This document shows, piece after piece, positions 19,445 to 29,095 of a DNA stretch of 64,000 nt. This DNA comes from Rhodobacteraceae bacterium M382. Its GTDB lineage: Bacteria; Pseudomonadota; Alphaproteobacteria; Rhodobacterales; Rhodobacteraceae. Position numbers and translations under genes: made by a program. The notes under the pieces are model-generated. The model did no database searches. It was not told where the DNA came from and was given only the letters and a program-made list of their open reading frames with translations. The first letter of the stretch is position 1. Each line of letters opens with the position of its first letter. The stretch spans positions 4,408,501 to 4,472,500 of the forward strand of contig CP081098.1 of assembly GCA_025141015.1 (NCBI GenBank). Reading direction: 5' to 3'.

Positions 19445-20746
19445 TTACCGCTTGATATTGGTGGTTTCCTGCAGCATTTCATCGACGGTCTGAATGACCT
19501 TCGCGTTCGAGGAATAGGCCCGCTGTGTCTGGATCATGGCGGTCAGTTCCCCCGCGACATCGACGGCAGACTCTTCGCGTGCGTAGGATACGATATCCCC
19601 GGTCGGTCCTTCACCCGCGTCCCAAAGGAAGAATGTCCCGCTGTCGGTCGATGGCATATAGGTCTGCTGATCCAACGCCACCATCCCGTTGGGATTGGGC
19701 ATGTCGATTAGGGGCACCTTGTAGATCGTCCGGGTTATGCCTGTGTCAAAATTGGCGTGCACAAACCCGTTGGCGTCCACTTCGACACCAATCATGTTGC
19801 CCACTGGCGACCCATCCTTGGTGATGGAAACTGGTGCAAAGCTGTCGGACAGTTGGGTGATCCCGTCACTTTCCCCGATCTGACCAATGTTGATCTCCAT
19901 CGGTCCACCCGCGACGTTGACCAACATGGTCCCAGAGGTCGCATCATAGGCCCCGCCCGAGACCGTCGTGACCGACGCCAATGTCCCACCCGAAGTTCGG
20001 GAGTCATCAAACGTCAGTGTATATTCACCGACAACGGTGCCTGGCGATGCCGTATCGCGCAAAGTCATAGTCCAGGTATTGGACGAACCCGTCGCGGGAA
20101 TCGTTGGCGCAAATTCGACTTGAATGTTCTCGGATCGGCCCAGGTTGTCAAAATACTCGACCGATAGCTCCTGCGCCACTCCCGCGGAACCCGCTTCGGT
20201 ATCAGTTGCTGGCAGGTTCACTCCCAAAGTCATGCGTGTCGTGGGCTCGCCCGAAAACTGGTTCACGTTGATCTGAATGGGTTCCAACCCATCTGACGTG
20301 TCCCGTGGAAACGGCGGAATGGTTCCATCGGCCTGCGCAGGCCACCCCATCAGCACCAGACCGGATTCCGAAGTCAGAAACCCGTCGGAATTGGTTCGAA
20401 ACGATCCGGTTGTGGTCAGCAACATCTGGGGGGATCCATTCCCGCTGTTGACGTCGCTCAACGTCGCGACAGGCAGCAACCCACGTCCACGAACCGCCAA
20501 ATCGGTGGCATTCGACGTGGACACCAACGACCCGCTTTCGCTGATCAGTCGCTGTGTCGTTGCACGGGTCCCGCCGGCAGAATACGACCCGCCGCTGGAT
20601 GACATGACAAGTGAATGGAAATCTGTCTGAACGCGTTTGTACCCATAGGTTGACGAATTCGCGATATTGTCTGAAATCGAAGCCAATCGGGAAGCATTTG
20701 CGGACAAGCCCGAAATACCCGCGTTCAGCGAAGAAGAAATGGTCAT
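19445..20746 (-). CDS. flgE: Flagellar hook protein FlgE
   Basis: 433 residues from ATG 20746 (AAAGGCG upstream); the 13-residue upstream extension is rejected. Polymerises into the hook. N-terminal signature SSLNAGISGLSANASRLASI, then NSSTYGYKR; C-terminal AYSSNAKVIQTVDEMLQETT. The start of the hook operon segment after motB; 34 bases separate it from flgK. Confidence 0.95.
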   Translation of the reverse strand: MTISSSLNAGISGLSANASRLASISDNIANSSTYGYKRVQTDFHSLVMSSSGGSYSAGGTRATTQRLISESGSLVSTSNATDLAVRGRGLLPVATLSDVNSGNGSPQMLLTTTGSFRTNSDGFLTSESGLVLMGWPAQADGTIPPFPRDTSDGLEPIQINVNQFSGEPTTRMTLGVNLPATDTEAGSAGVAQELSVEYFDNLGRSENIQVEFAPTIPATGSSNTWTMTLRDTASPGTVVGEYTLTFDDSRTSGGTLASVTTVSGGAYDATSGTMLVNVAGGPMEINIGQIGESDGITQLSDSFAPVSITKDGSPVGNMIGVEVDANGFVHANFDTGITRTIYKVPLIDMPNPNGMVALDQQTYMPSTDSGTFFLWDAGEGPTGDIVSYAREESAVDVAGELTAMIQTQRAYSSNAKVIQTVDEMLQETTNIKR

Positions 20747-20859
20747 GGACACGCCTTTCTGCTGCATCATTAAATCTTGATGCAACAGCTAGCGTGCGAC
20801 CGCTTAATACGGAGCTAACAGATAAAATCCTTTGTAATTGCCAGCGCCAAAGCACTGAT

Positions 20860-21696
20860 TCAATTGCGTAACAAAGTGATTTCGATACGATTGTTCCGGG
20901 TCGCCATCGGGTTGTTCACTGCGGGCTTGCGATCAGCATGTCCCGTCACCCGATGAATTCTTCGCGGCTGGACCCCGTTAGATTCGAGAAGCTCACGGGT
21001 CTTCCCAGCCCTGGTAGTAGACAATGCCCAAACCGGATTTTCTGCGAGAACCACAGGATGGGATTGCGTGAAACCATTGACCGCAATTGCATTGGTCACC
21101 CTTTGCGACAATTGCGCAACCACACGCGTCAGCGACTGATACAACTCAGTCGGCCTGGAGGTATCCTTGTGGAACAGCCGGGCATCATCGGTGTCAAACA
21201 ATTCGATAATCAACCCTTCGTCCGTCACACGCGTCACAATGTGTTTGGCCATCTCGGTGCTGATCAGGCTTTCGCCTCCGCGCCCCTGCAGGGCCTCTTC
21301 AATGGTCTTGAGGTCCTTTTCAAGCGCGAGTTCCTGCCCCTCGCGCAACACGCCAAACTGCCCCTGAGATTGGTTCGACACTGTTGGATTGCGATCGGAC
21401 GCCCCGGTCCCCATCTGGGTCTGGATGTCCTCAGCAAACGGGCTGGTTCCACCAAAGGCACCGTCCCCGCCTGCCGATGTTCGACTGATCGGTATGTCCG
21501 GCGAAAAATAGTCCGCCAGACCTTTTCTTTGTTTTTCCGTCGTTGCGTTCAACAGCCACATCAACATGAAGAATGCCATCATGGCCGTCACAAAGTCCGC
21601 ATAAGCGACTTTCCACGCGCCACCATGGTGACCATCGCCACCACTGACCTTTTTCCTCTTGATGATGATGGGCGCCGCATTGCTTTGCGCGCTCAT
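20860..21696 (-). CDS. motB: Flagellar motor stator protein MotB
   Basis: 278 residues. Anchors the stator to peptidoglycan and carries the ion-binding Asp. One transmembrane segment near 30-50 (ADFVTAMMAFFMLMWLLNA) begins with the essential Asp of the AYADFVTAMMAFF motif. The C-terminal OmpA-like peptidoglycan-binding domain (about 150-278) ends in VTGHADRKPAVNNPMATRNN. No motA is in the window; it is probably elsewhere in the genome. Confidence 0.93.
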   Translation of the reverse strand: MSAQSNAAPIIIKRKKVSGGDGHHGGAWKVAYADFVTAMMAFFMLMWLLNATTEKQRKGLADYFSPDIPISRTSAGGDGAFGGTSPFAEDIQTQMGTGASDRNPTVSNQSQGQFGVLREGQELALEKDLKTIEEALQGRGGESLISTEMAKHIVTRVTDEGLIIELFDTDDARLFHKDTSRPTELYQSLTRVVAQLSQRVTNAIAVNGFTQSHPVVLAENPVWALSTTRAGKTRELLESNGVQPRRIHRVTGHADRKPAVNNPMATRNNRIEITLLRN

Positions 21697-21834
21697 ACTC
21701 CACCACCTTTATATTCACCCAGGATCAGGGATATCAGCGGTGATGTTAAACAGGGCTTAACAGATAAACTTGTCAGAAACTAAGGGGCGGCGCGGACAGG
21801 CATCAGCCGAACGGAACCAATCCGCACCGTTTGA

Positions 21835-23457
21835 TCACGCTTTGACCAGAACATCCCCGAACTGTTCGCGCAACTTGTTCTTGAGCACTTTTCCGGTCCC
21901 CCCAAGCGGTAGTTCGGACACAAAAATCACCTTGTCCGGAACCTGCCAACTGGCGACTTTCCCGTCATATATGGCAAGAACCTCTGCCTCACTGACCTCT
22001 TCTCCGGCCGCCTTGACCGCAATAATCACAGGGCGTTCGTCCCATTTCGGGTGTTTTGCAGCAATCGCGGCCGCGTTGGCGATCTTGGGGTGGCCAACGG
22101 CGATGTCTTCCAATTCAACGGTCGATATCCATTCACCTCCGGACTTGATGATGTCCTTGGACCGATCACGGATAATCAGATACCCATCGGCGTCAATCGT
22201 GGCCACATCGCCCGTGTCAAACCAGCCATCATCAGTCAAAGCGCTGTTTTCGGACTTGAAATAGGTATCGACAATCCAATGACCCCGGATCTGTAGATTG
22301 CCCTGGGTTTCGCCATCTTCCGGCAGGGTTGTACCGGCATCATCCACCAGTCGCAGCTCGACTCCATAGGGCGGACGTCCCTGACCTTCGCGGATCGCGC
22401 TCCGTTCCGCCACGCTCAGATCATCGTGTTTCTGCAGCAACTGGTTCAATGTGCCCAACGGGCTGGTTTCCGTCATTCCCCAGGCGTGGATCAGCTCGAC
22501 CCCGTATTTGTCGCGGAAGGTCGGAATCATCACGGTCGGCAACGCGGAACCACCGACAATCGTGCGTTCCAGGCTTTCGGCCTTGGACCCGGTCTCCTCC
22601 AGTCCCTGTAGAAGTCCCATCCAGATGGTCGGAACACCCAGCGACACAGTAACCTGTTCGGAATCGATCAGATTTGCCAGGCTGACCCCATCCAGATGCG
22701 GACCCGGCAGGACAACTTTGCAGCCGACAGCTGCCGCAACATAGGGTGCACCCCAGGCATTGGCGTGGAACATCGGCACAACCATCATCACGGTGTCGCG
22801 CGCAGCCAGCCCCAAGCCATCAGGTTGGTTGCCGCCCAATGTATGCAGGACATTGGTTCGGTGGGTGTATTGCACGCCTTTGGGGTGGCCTGTTGTGCCA
22901 GACGTATAACACAGGCTGGACGGCAGATTTTCGTCAATCTCGGGCCAGATGCAATCATCAGGCTCGCCCGCAAGCAGTTCATCGTAAAACAATAACCCGT
23001 CGATCTGCTGGGCCGCTGTATCATCCCGTGCCCCCATCAGGATCACATGACGCAGATTGGGTAAATGCGGCCTGAGCTTGGCCACCGCTGGAACAAAGGT
23101 CGCGTCAATAAACAACACCTTATCTTCGGCATGATTGATGATGTAAATCAGCTGTTCGGGAAACAGGCGTGGATTGATCGTGTGACAAATGAAGCCGCCG
23201 CCAGCGACGCCAAAATAGATTTCCAGATGGCGCCGATTGTTCCAGGCAATCGTCGCTGCACAATCCTGCTGCGCTAACCCCAGTCGTTTCAGCGCCGACG
23301 CCAATTTACGCGCATTCGCTTCGACTTCGCCCCAGTTGGAGTGGACCGTTTCACCAGATGTTTCGACCGACGTCACCGTCGTATCTCCATGATAGCGACC
23401 GGCATGTTCCAATAGCGAACTGATCGTCAGCTGTTTGTGCATCATCTTGCCAAGCAT
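21835..23457 (-). CDS. Acyl-CoA ligase, DmdB-like (3-methylmercaptopropionyl-CoA ligase or fatty-acyl-CoA ligase)
   Basis: 540 residues, ANL superfamily: carboxylate + ATP + CoA to acyl-CoA. AMP-binding P-loop SLCYTSGTTGHPKGVQYTHR near residue 185, motif A5 HAWGMTETSPLG near 320, hinge DTGDVATIDADGYL near 420 and the C-terminal Lys region GGTGKVLKN. The opening (isoleucine-serine-serine-leucine block, then AWNNRRHLEIYFGVAG and HTINPRLFPEQ) looks like DmdB of marine roseobacters, which activates the DMSP breakdown product methylmercaptopropionate. No dmdA, dmdC or dmdD neighbours were seen, so the substrate stays open. Confidence 0.85.
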   Translation of the reverse strand: MLGKMMHKQLTISSLLEHAGRYHGDTTVTSVETSGETVHSNWGEVEANARKLASALKRLGLAQQDCAATIAWNNRRHLEIYFGVAGGGFICHTINPRLFPEQLIYIINHAEDKVLFIDATFVPAVAKLRPHLPNLRHVILMGARDDTAAQQIDGLLFYDELLAGEPDDCIWPEIDENLPSSLCYTSGTTGHPKGVQYTHRTNVLHTLGGNQPDGLGLAARDTVMMVVPMFHANAWGAPYVAAAVGCKVVLPGPHLDGVSLANLIDSEQVTVSLGVPTIWMGLLQGLEETGSKAESLERTIVGGSALPTVMIPTFRDKYGVELIHAWGMTETSPLGTLNQLLQKHDDLSVAERSAIREGQGRPPYGVELRLVDDAGTTLPEDGETQGNLQIRGHWIVDTYFKSENSALTDDGWFDTGDVATIDADGYLIIRDRSKDIIKSGGEWISTVELEDIAVGHPKIANAAAIAAKHPKWDERPVIIAVKAAGEEVSEAEVLAIYDGKVASWQVPDKVIFVSELPLGGTGKVLKNKLREQFGDVLVKA

Positions 23458-23502
23458 GTATTGTCTCTCCCCTTTGTTTTTGTGCGCCTGGTTTCTACCA
23501 AG

Positions 23503-25107
23503 TCAGGTTCCCCGGATCAGGTCTGCTGCCTTTTCGGCAATCATGATCGTCGGCGCATTTGTATTTCCCCCGACCAGGCGAGGCATGACTGACGCATCAA
23601 CCACGCGCAGCCCATCCATTCCACGCACCCGCAATTCAGGATCGACAACGGCCATGTCGTCGCGCCCCATTTTGCAGGTTCCGACAGGATGATAGATCGT
23701 ATCGGCCCGTTGTCGAATATGGGATTCGAGTTCAGTATTGTCCGGTTCCCCCTTTACGAACAGCTCTTTGTGCAACCGGGATGCCAACGGCGCGGCCTGC
23801 ATGATCTGGCGCGACAGGCGCACTCCTTTGACAAGGGTGTCCAGATCTCTTGGGTCGGACAAGTAGTTCGGGTCGATTTGCGGCGATGCCTGCGGGTCCG
23901 CCGAGCTTAGACCCACACGCCCGCGGGAGTGTGGGTAAAGCACACAGGTGTGACAGCTGATCCCGTGGCCCAGATGCAGCTTGCGCGCATGGTCATCTAC
24001 GATTCCGATGACGAAATGCAGCTGGATATCGGGACGTGCCAGATCGGGTGACGTTTTCAAAAATGCTGCCCCTTCGGCAAACGGGGTCGCCATCAACCCG
24101 GTACCATTGCGACGCCAGGTCAGTAGGTGACGGATCATCTGCAGCCCAGCGCCTGGTGTCAGGCCAAAGGTGTCTTTGTCTCTGCTCTTGTAGGCCAGGA
24201 TGAAATCCAGGTGATCCTGCAGGTTCTGCCCAACACCTGGCAGATCATGAACCATGTCGATTCCGTGCGGCGTGATATCTTCGGGCCGCCCGACACCGGA
24301 CAATTGCAGCAGCTGTGGCGAATTGAACGCACCGCCACACAGGATCACTTCGCCGGTGGCTTCCACTTGTGCCTCTCGGCCGTTGTGTCGATAGGCGACA
24401 CCTGTCGCGCGTTTGCCATCAAACAGGATACGGGTCGCATGGGCCCGGGTCAGAACCGTCAGATTGGGCCGGTTCATCACGGGATGCAAAAAAGCCGCGG
24501 CCGCTGAACATCGTTCCCCATTGCGCGCCGGATCATGAAACTGAGTGACCTGGAACAGGCCGATGCCTTCTGTGTCACCTGCGTTGAATTCGCGGCGATA
24601 CGGGATCTGGAGAGTCTGCCCGGCCTCGACAAAAGCTTTTGAAATCGGGCGGGGGGATTTCTGATCGCTGACCTGCAGTGGCCCGGTCACACCATGCGCG
24701 TCGCCTGCGCCCCAGGCATTGTTTTCCGATTTAAGAAAATAGGGCAGCACATCATCCCAGCTCCATCCGTCACAGCCGAGATCCGCCCAGGCGTCATAAT
24801 CATCGCGATGCCCGCGGACATACAACATCGCGTTTATCGCACTGGAGCCCCCCAGCGCCTTGCCGCGCGGTTGATATCCACACCGCCCGTTCAACCCGGC
24901 CTGTGGCACGGTCTGATAAGCCCAATTGTTGATTTTGGGTCGCCCCGGCAGCATCGCGATGACTGCAGCCGGCAGGCGCACCATCAATCCGTCTCCACGC
25001 CCACCCGCTTCGAGCAGGCAAACCGAAACCTTCGGGTCTTCGCTCAGCCGACTGGCCAGCGTGCACCCCGCCGAGCCACCGCCAACAATGACATAGTCAA
25101 ATCGCAT
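23503..25107 (-). CDS. GMC-family FAD-dependent oxidoreductase (choline/alcohol dehydrogenase type)
   Basis: 534 residues. Oxidises an alcohol with FAD. FAD-binding motif DYVIVGGGSAGCTLASRLS at the start, GMC signature 1 in GKALGGSSAINAMLYVRG near 85, and the C-terminal signature HPVGTCKMG with the catalytic His, followed by VVDASVMPRLVGGNTNAPT. No signal peptide, so cytosolic. It follows the MFS gene and precedes the acyl-CoA ligase with a 45-base gap, so an alcohol-to-acyl-CoA route is possible, but an aldehyde dehydrogenase is missing. Not assignable to choline (BetA) from sequence alone. Confidence 0.85.
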   Translation of the reverse strand: MRFDYVIVGGGSAGCTLASRLSEDPKVSVCLLEAGGRGDGLMVRLPAAVIAMLPGRPKINNWAYQTVPQAGLNGRCGYQPRGKALGGSSAINAMLYVRGHRDDYDAWADLGCDGWSWDDVLPYFLKSENNAWGAGDAHGVTGPLQVSDQKSPRPISKAFVEAGQTLQIPYRREFNAGDTEGIGLFQVTQFHDPARNGERCSAAAAFLHPVMNRPNLTVLTRAHATRILFDGKRATGVAYRHNGREAQVEATGEVILCGGAFNSPQLLQLSGVGRPEDITPHGIDMVHDLPGVGQNLQDHLDFILAYKSRDKDTFGLTPGAGLQMIRHLLTWRRNGTGLMATPFAEGAAFLKTSPDLARPDIQLHFVIGIVDDHARKLHLGHGISCHTCVLYPHSRGRVGLSSADPQASPQIDPNYLSDPRDLDTLVKGVRLSRQIMQAAPLASRLHKELFVKGEPDNTELESHIRQRADTIYHPVGTCKMGRDDMAVVDPELRVRGMDGLRVVDASVMPRLVGGNTNAPTIMIAEKAADLIRGT

Positions 25108-25194
25108 GTCGCCCCCAATCCCTAGGGCGACAGACGACGGGGTTTTCGAAAATCTGTCCAGCCTAACGGAACGTCATCGAATGATGGTCTGTGG

Positions 25195-26451
25195 TCAGGT
25201 CGCCAACCGTCGCGCACCCAGGCTGCTGAGCCCCACCATCGCGGCCGCTATACCCAGACACAGAGGCAACCCGCCCAGTTGATAGGACAGGCCGGACAGC
25301 ACCGTCCCCAGCAACCGGCCAGCTGCGTTCGCCATATAATAGAACCCGACATCCATTGTGACTCGTTTGTCGCTGGTAAAGGCCAGGATCAAAAACGAAT
25401 GCAGCGCCGAATTCACGGCAAAGAGCGCCCCGAACACCAGCAATCCGCCGACCAGTACCAGCGTCAACCAAAGCGTCGGTTCCCCCGCCCACCACACAAG
25501 AACAGCCAACGCTGCTGGGACAATCGCCAACATGGCTGCCCACCGCGCAGCTTCGGGGACCATCGCAGCAACACCACGTTCGCGCACGCGCAGCACCTGG
25601 GGCGTTGCGGCCTGCACTGCGCCGTACAGGATGATCCACACCGCCATGAAACTGCCAATCAAAAAGAATGTCGTTCGGTTGCCGGCCTCGCTCCCGTCTG
25701 ACAGTGCCGCATAAAAATATATTGGAATGCCGACCACAAACCACACATCACGCGCCCCGAACAGGAACACCCGGGCAAAACTGAGCCAGTTCACATTTGG
25801 GTTTCTGGAAAACACCTCTTTGAACTTGGCATCCTTGCGCCTTGTCGACAGACCGCCCGGCATTCGCAAGACCACGATGACCAGGATGACCCCCAGAACA
25901 GCGGCCATCGCCAGAATTCCAGGCACAAACCCGGCCACCGCCAACAGCCCGGCACCCAGCAGAAACCCCAACCCTTTGACTGCGTTCTTGGACCCGGTCA
26001 GCAGAGCGACCCAACGAAACAAACCGTCACCTTCTGATGGGGCCAACAGCTTGACTGCGGATTTCGAGCTCATCTTGGCCAGGTCTTTGGCAACGCCCGA
26101 TGCGCCCTGGACCAACATCACAAAGATCACCGAACTTGCGACGGCCCATTTCGGATCCAGCTGCGCCAGCGCCAGCAGCGCTGCGATCTGCAAACCAAGC
26201 CCGGCATAGAGCGTCGAGGTCAACCCAAACCGCGCTGCGATCCAACCGGCGCTCAGGTTCGTTACGACTCCGGCGATTTCATACAGGACGAACAAATAGG
26301 CCAATTGTACCGGTGAAAAGCCCAGTGTGTGAAAATGCAGCAAGACCAACATGCGCAATGCGCCGTCGGTCAGCATGAAGGCCCAATAGGCGGCGGTTAC
26401 GGCGATATAGGCCGAAAGGCCCTCAGGCGGCGTGGGATTATTTTCGGTCAT
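25195..26451 (-). CDS. arsJ: Organoarsenical efflux MFS transporter ArsJ
   Basis: 418 residues with about 11-12 membrane segments, major facilitator superfamily. ArsJ exports 1-arseno-3-phosphoglycerate, which then falls apart outside to arsenate. The sequence features WAFMLTDGALRMLVLLHFHT at the start and QGASGVAKDLAKMSSKSAVK are typical of ArsJ, and the gene lies downstream of the GAPDH partner in the same direction, the classic arsJ-gapdh pairing. A 174-base gap separates the two. Confidence 0.9.
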   Translation of the reverse strand: MTENNPTPPEGLSAYIAVTAAYWAFMLTDGALRMLVLLHFHTLGFSPVQLAYLFVLYEIAGVVTNLSAGWIAARFGLTSTLYAGLGLQIAALLALAQLDPKWAVASSVIFVMLVQGASGVAKDLAKMSSKSAVKLLAPSEGDGLFRWVALLTGSKNAVKGLGFLLGAGLLAVAGFVPGILAMAAVLGVILVIVVLRMPGGLSTRRKDAKFKEVFSRNPNVNWLSFARVFLFGARDVWFVVGIPIYFYAALSDGSEAGNRTTFFLIGSFMAVWIILYGAVQAATPQVLRVRERGVAAMVPEAARWAAMLAIVPAALAVLVWWAGEPTLWLTLVLVGGLLVFGALFAVNSALHSFLILAFTSDKRVTMDVGFYYMANAAGRLLGTVLSGLSYQLGGLPLCLGIAAAMVGLSSLGARRLAT

Positions 26452-26626
26452 GGTTCCAAATCAAAGAGTTGCAGGGGCAGAAGCAGGGTCAGACCTCTGC
26501 ACGCCCCATAGAGGAACCAGGGGGGAGAACGCCCTGTGTTCCATACCTCTCGCCTCCTGCGTATCCGTTTTCACAAACTTCGGAGGCCTTGCAGATAGTC
26601 GCCCCTGCGCAAACTGTCCTCTCGGG

Positions 26627-27625
26627 TCAGAGGCTGTCGCCTACCATCAGGGCCACGTCTGCCAGCCGATGTGCATACCCCCATTCGTTGTCATACCAGG
26701 CGTAAATCTTTACCTGTGTACCGTTCACGACCATGGTCGACGGCGCGTCAATGATCGTCGAACGCGCGTCATTGACATAATCACAACTGACCAGCGGCCG
26801 GGTCTCATACCCCAGAATGCCTTTCAATGCGCCTTCGGATGCCACCCGGAACAGCTCATTCACTTCTTCGGCAGTGGTTTCGCGCTCGACCTCGAACACA
26901 CAATCGGTCAGCGAAGCGTTCAGCAGCGGCACCCGCACAGCATGACCGTTCAGCTTGCCAGTCAGTTCCGGAAAGATCAGCATGATCGCGGTGGCTGATC
27001 CGGAGGTTGTCGGGATCAGAGAATTCATCGCTGATCGGGCCCGGCGCAGGTCCTTGGCGGGGCGATCGACGATGGTTTGCGTATTGGTCACATCGTGAAT
27101 CGTGGTCATGGACCCATGTTTGATCCCTAACCCTTCGTGCAACACCTTGACCACCGGGGCCAGACAGTTGGTGGTACAGCTGGCAGCGGTTACGATCCGA
27201 TGTTGCGCCGGGTTATAGATGTCTTCGTTGACCCCCATCACGATGTTCGCCGTCGGACCGTCCTTTACCGGAGCCGAAACCACGACCTTTTTTACACCAG
27301 CGGTAAAATACGGTGTCAGCTTGGCTTCCGTCTTGAAGGCACCCGTGCAGTCTATCATCACATCCACACCATCCAGCGGCAGATCCTCCAACCTGTCGGT
27401 CCGGCACACTGGGATGCGGGCACCATTGATTGTGATGCTGTCTGCGTCATGGCCGAACTCGGCATCCCAATGCCCATGCACAGTGTCGAATTCCAACAAC
27501 AAAGCGTGCATTTCCGGATCACCCATCGCGTCGTTGATGAACGCAATCTTGGCACCGCGTTCCAGCAGCGGCCGAATGGCCAGCTTGCCCATCCGGCCCA
27601 TTCCGTTGATGGCATAGGTTGTCAT
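26627..27625 (-). CDS. ArsJ-associated glyceraldehyde-3-phosphate dehydrogenase
   Basis: 332 residues. Uses arsenate in place of phosphate to make 1-arseno-3-phosphoglycerate, the ArsJ substrate. NAD-binding start [20 protein letters not shown] and the catalytic Cys in [17 protein letters not shown] near residue 150, with the later catalytic His in the second domain. ATG 27625 has AAGGA about 8 bases upstream. It starts 4 bases after the ArsR-ArsC fusion gene. Compared with housekeeping GAPDH the opening lacks the usual VGINGFGRIGR form, which suits a dedicated paralogue. Confidence 0.9.
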   Translation of the reverse strand: MTTYAINGMGRMGKLAIRPLLERGAKIAFINDAMGDPEMHALLLEFDTVHGHWDAEFGHDADSITINGARIPVCRTDRLEDLPLDGVDVMIDCTGAFKTEAKLTPYFTAGVKKVVVSAPVKDGPTANIVMGVNEDIYNPAQHRIVTAASCTTNCLAPVVKVLHEGLGIKHGSMTTIHDVTNTQTIVDRPAKDLRRARSAMNSLIPTTSGSATAIMLIFPELTGKLNGHAVRVPLLNASLTDCVFEVERETTAEEVNELFRVASEGALKGILGYETRPLVSCDYVNDARSTIIDAPSTMVVNGTQVKIYAWYDNEWGYAHRLADVALMVGDSL

Positions 27626-27629
27626 CTTT

Positions 27630-28445
27630 TCAATCCTTGTCTTTGGCAAGATCGTCTACCCTGTACTGCAAGGACGATCTGTCGAGTGTTTCAAATGGCA
27701 ATGCGGCAAAGGCCTGAATCCGATGGCGCAACATGGCAAAAGCATTCTGAAAGGCGAGCGCCCGTTCGGCCTCGGACCCGGAGGCAGTGACCGGGTCCGG
27801 CACCCCCCAATGGGCGCTGATCGGCTGTCCTGACCAGGGCGGGCATTCCTCGTTTGCAGATTCGTCACATACAGTGAACACAAAATCCAACTCAGGCGCA
27901 TCTTTGGCCTGATAGACGTCTATATTCTGCGACCTCAGGTCACTGACATCATAGCCTTTGTTCCGAAGCAGACGCATGGCCATCGGGTTTGGCTCGGTCG
28001 CGGGGGTCACACCCGCAGAATAGACATTGAACACCTGTCCCGCTTCATGACGCAGGATCGCTTCGGCAAAAATCGAACGCGCCGAGTTTGCGCTACAGAT
28101 GAACAGAACATTCAGCTTGCGGTCCGTCGGCAGGGCAAGATCACGCCCCCCCCCTATGTCGGGCCTGCCGCGCCCACAATCCAGCAGCAGGTAATCCATG
28201 ATCTGTTGCACGGCTGACACCTGCGCCTTGTACAAAAGAGATGTGCCGTGCCGGGTCTGAGATATCAGCCCAATTTCTCTCAGGGCCGACAGATAGACTG
28301 AAAGCGTGCTTGGCTTGATCCCAAGCGCCGCACCGATATCACCGGCTGAAACATCATCGGGATATCTGCGCACCAACAACCTGAACACGGCCATGCGGTG
28401 TGGATGTCCCAAAGTGGTAAGGCGTTTCAGAATCTCTTTTTCCAT
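27630..28445 (-). CDS. ArsR-ArsC fusion: arsenic regulator plus arsenate-reductase-like domain
   Basis: 271 residues, two domains. Residues 1-95 are an ArsR-type winged helix ([16 protein letters not shown], then [18 protein letters not shown]). Residues 112-265 are a low-molecular-weight phosphatase fold as in thioredoxin-type arsenate reductases, with the active-site loop [14 protein letters not shown] and the later Cys pair [14 protein letters not shown]. The regulator half would be displaced by arsenite or arsenate; the reductase half may produce the arsenite signal. First gene of the ars operon. The fused form is a known but uncommon arrangement. Confidence 0.88.
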   Translation of the reverse strand: MEKEILKRLTTLGHPHRMAVFRLLVRRYPDDVSAGDIGAALGIKPSTLSVYLSALREIGLISQTRHGTSLLYKAQVSAVQQIMDYLLLDCGRGRPDIGGGRDLALPTDRKLNVLFICSANSARSIFAEAILRHEAGQVFNVYSAGVTPATEPNPMAMRLLRNKGYDVSDLRSQNIDVYQAKDAPELDFVFTVCDESANEECPPWSGQPISAHWGVPDPVTASGSEAERALAFQNAFAMLRHRIQAFAALPFETLDRSSLQYRVDDLAKDKD

Positions 28446-28466
28446 AATTCATGGATTATTGAATTA
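28445..28466. promoter_or_regulatory. Inverted repeat at the start of the ars operon
   Basis: TAATTCA (28445-28451) and its exact complement TGAATTA (28460-28466) with 8 bases between. It touches the ATG of the ArsR-ArsC gene, so binding would block both transcription and start-site access. ATTCA-N-TGAAT arms are typical of ArsR-family sites; autoregulation is inferred. Confidence 0.6.
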
Positions 28467-28531
28467 AGGCGGCATGCGCAACCTTTTTTTGCCTCCCAAA
28501 ACGTCCCACCCTGTGTGATCCTGCGTTCTCG

Positions 28532-28981
28532 TCAGAACACATCCAACGAAACTTTGACCCGGTCCATGGCAATCGAGGTCTTGAACCGGCTGATATTGGA
28601 TTCCTCAAAGAAATAAGTTTGGGTAAACTGTTCATATTCCTTGATATTTTCAACCACGAGAACCAGAATGAAATCCGCCTCGCCCGTGGTGTAATAACAC
28701 TGCTGCACACATGATGCGCCGCGCATTCTACGTTTGAACGCCTCCAACGACGCCAGATTTTCCCGCTCCAGGATCACCTCGACAATAACCGTCATTTCCC
28801 GGCCCAGCTTGGCCGGAGACAGAACCGCAATCTCCTTTTCGATCACCCCGGTATCGCGCAATTTCTTGAGCCGCTTTTGCACCGCAGCCTGCGATAGCCC
28901 GACGTCAAGGCTGATGGTTTCCGCGGTCAAACGTGCGTCGCCCTGGACCAATTTGAGAATCTTGTGATCTGTTTCGTCCAT
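28532..28981 (-). CDS. Lrp/AsnC-family transcriptional regulator
   Basis: 149 residues from ATG 28981 (GAGGG close upstream); a TTG seven codons earlier is less likely. N-terminal helix-turn-helix (DETDHKILKLVQGDARLTAE, then GLSQAAVQKRLKKLRDTGVI) and a C-terminal RAM ligand domain (about 65-145, with YYTTGEADFILVLVV). Divergent from the amidohydrolase operon at 29096 with 114 bases between, so it probably controls that operon in response to an amino-acid-like ligand. AsnC-type regulators also sit beside ectoine genes (DoeX type). Confidence 0.88.
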   Translation of the reverse strand: MDETDHKILKLVQGDARLTAETISLDVGLSQAAVQKRLKKLRDTGVIEKEIAVLSPAKLGREMTVIVEVILERENLASLEAFKRRMRGASCVQQCYYTTGEADFILVLVVENIKEYEQFTQTYFFEESNISRFKTSIAMDRVKVSLDVF

Positions 28982-29095
28982 TGCCCTCGCGGTCCTTTCC
29001 AATGGTTCCGAATTTCGTAACAGATTATCCGAAAATGTCCGTTTTGCATCTCATAAATCTTCTAACCTCGCCGCAACGATTCAAAAGGTTTCCCG

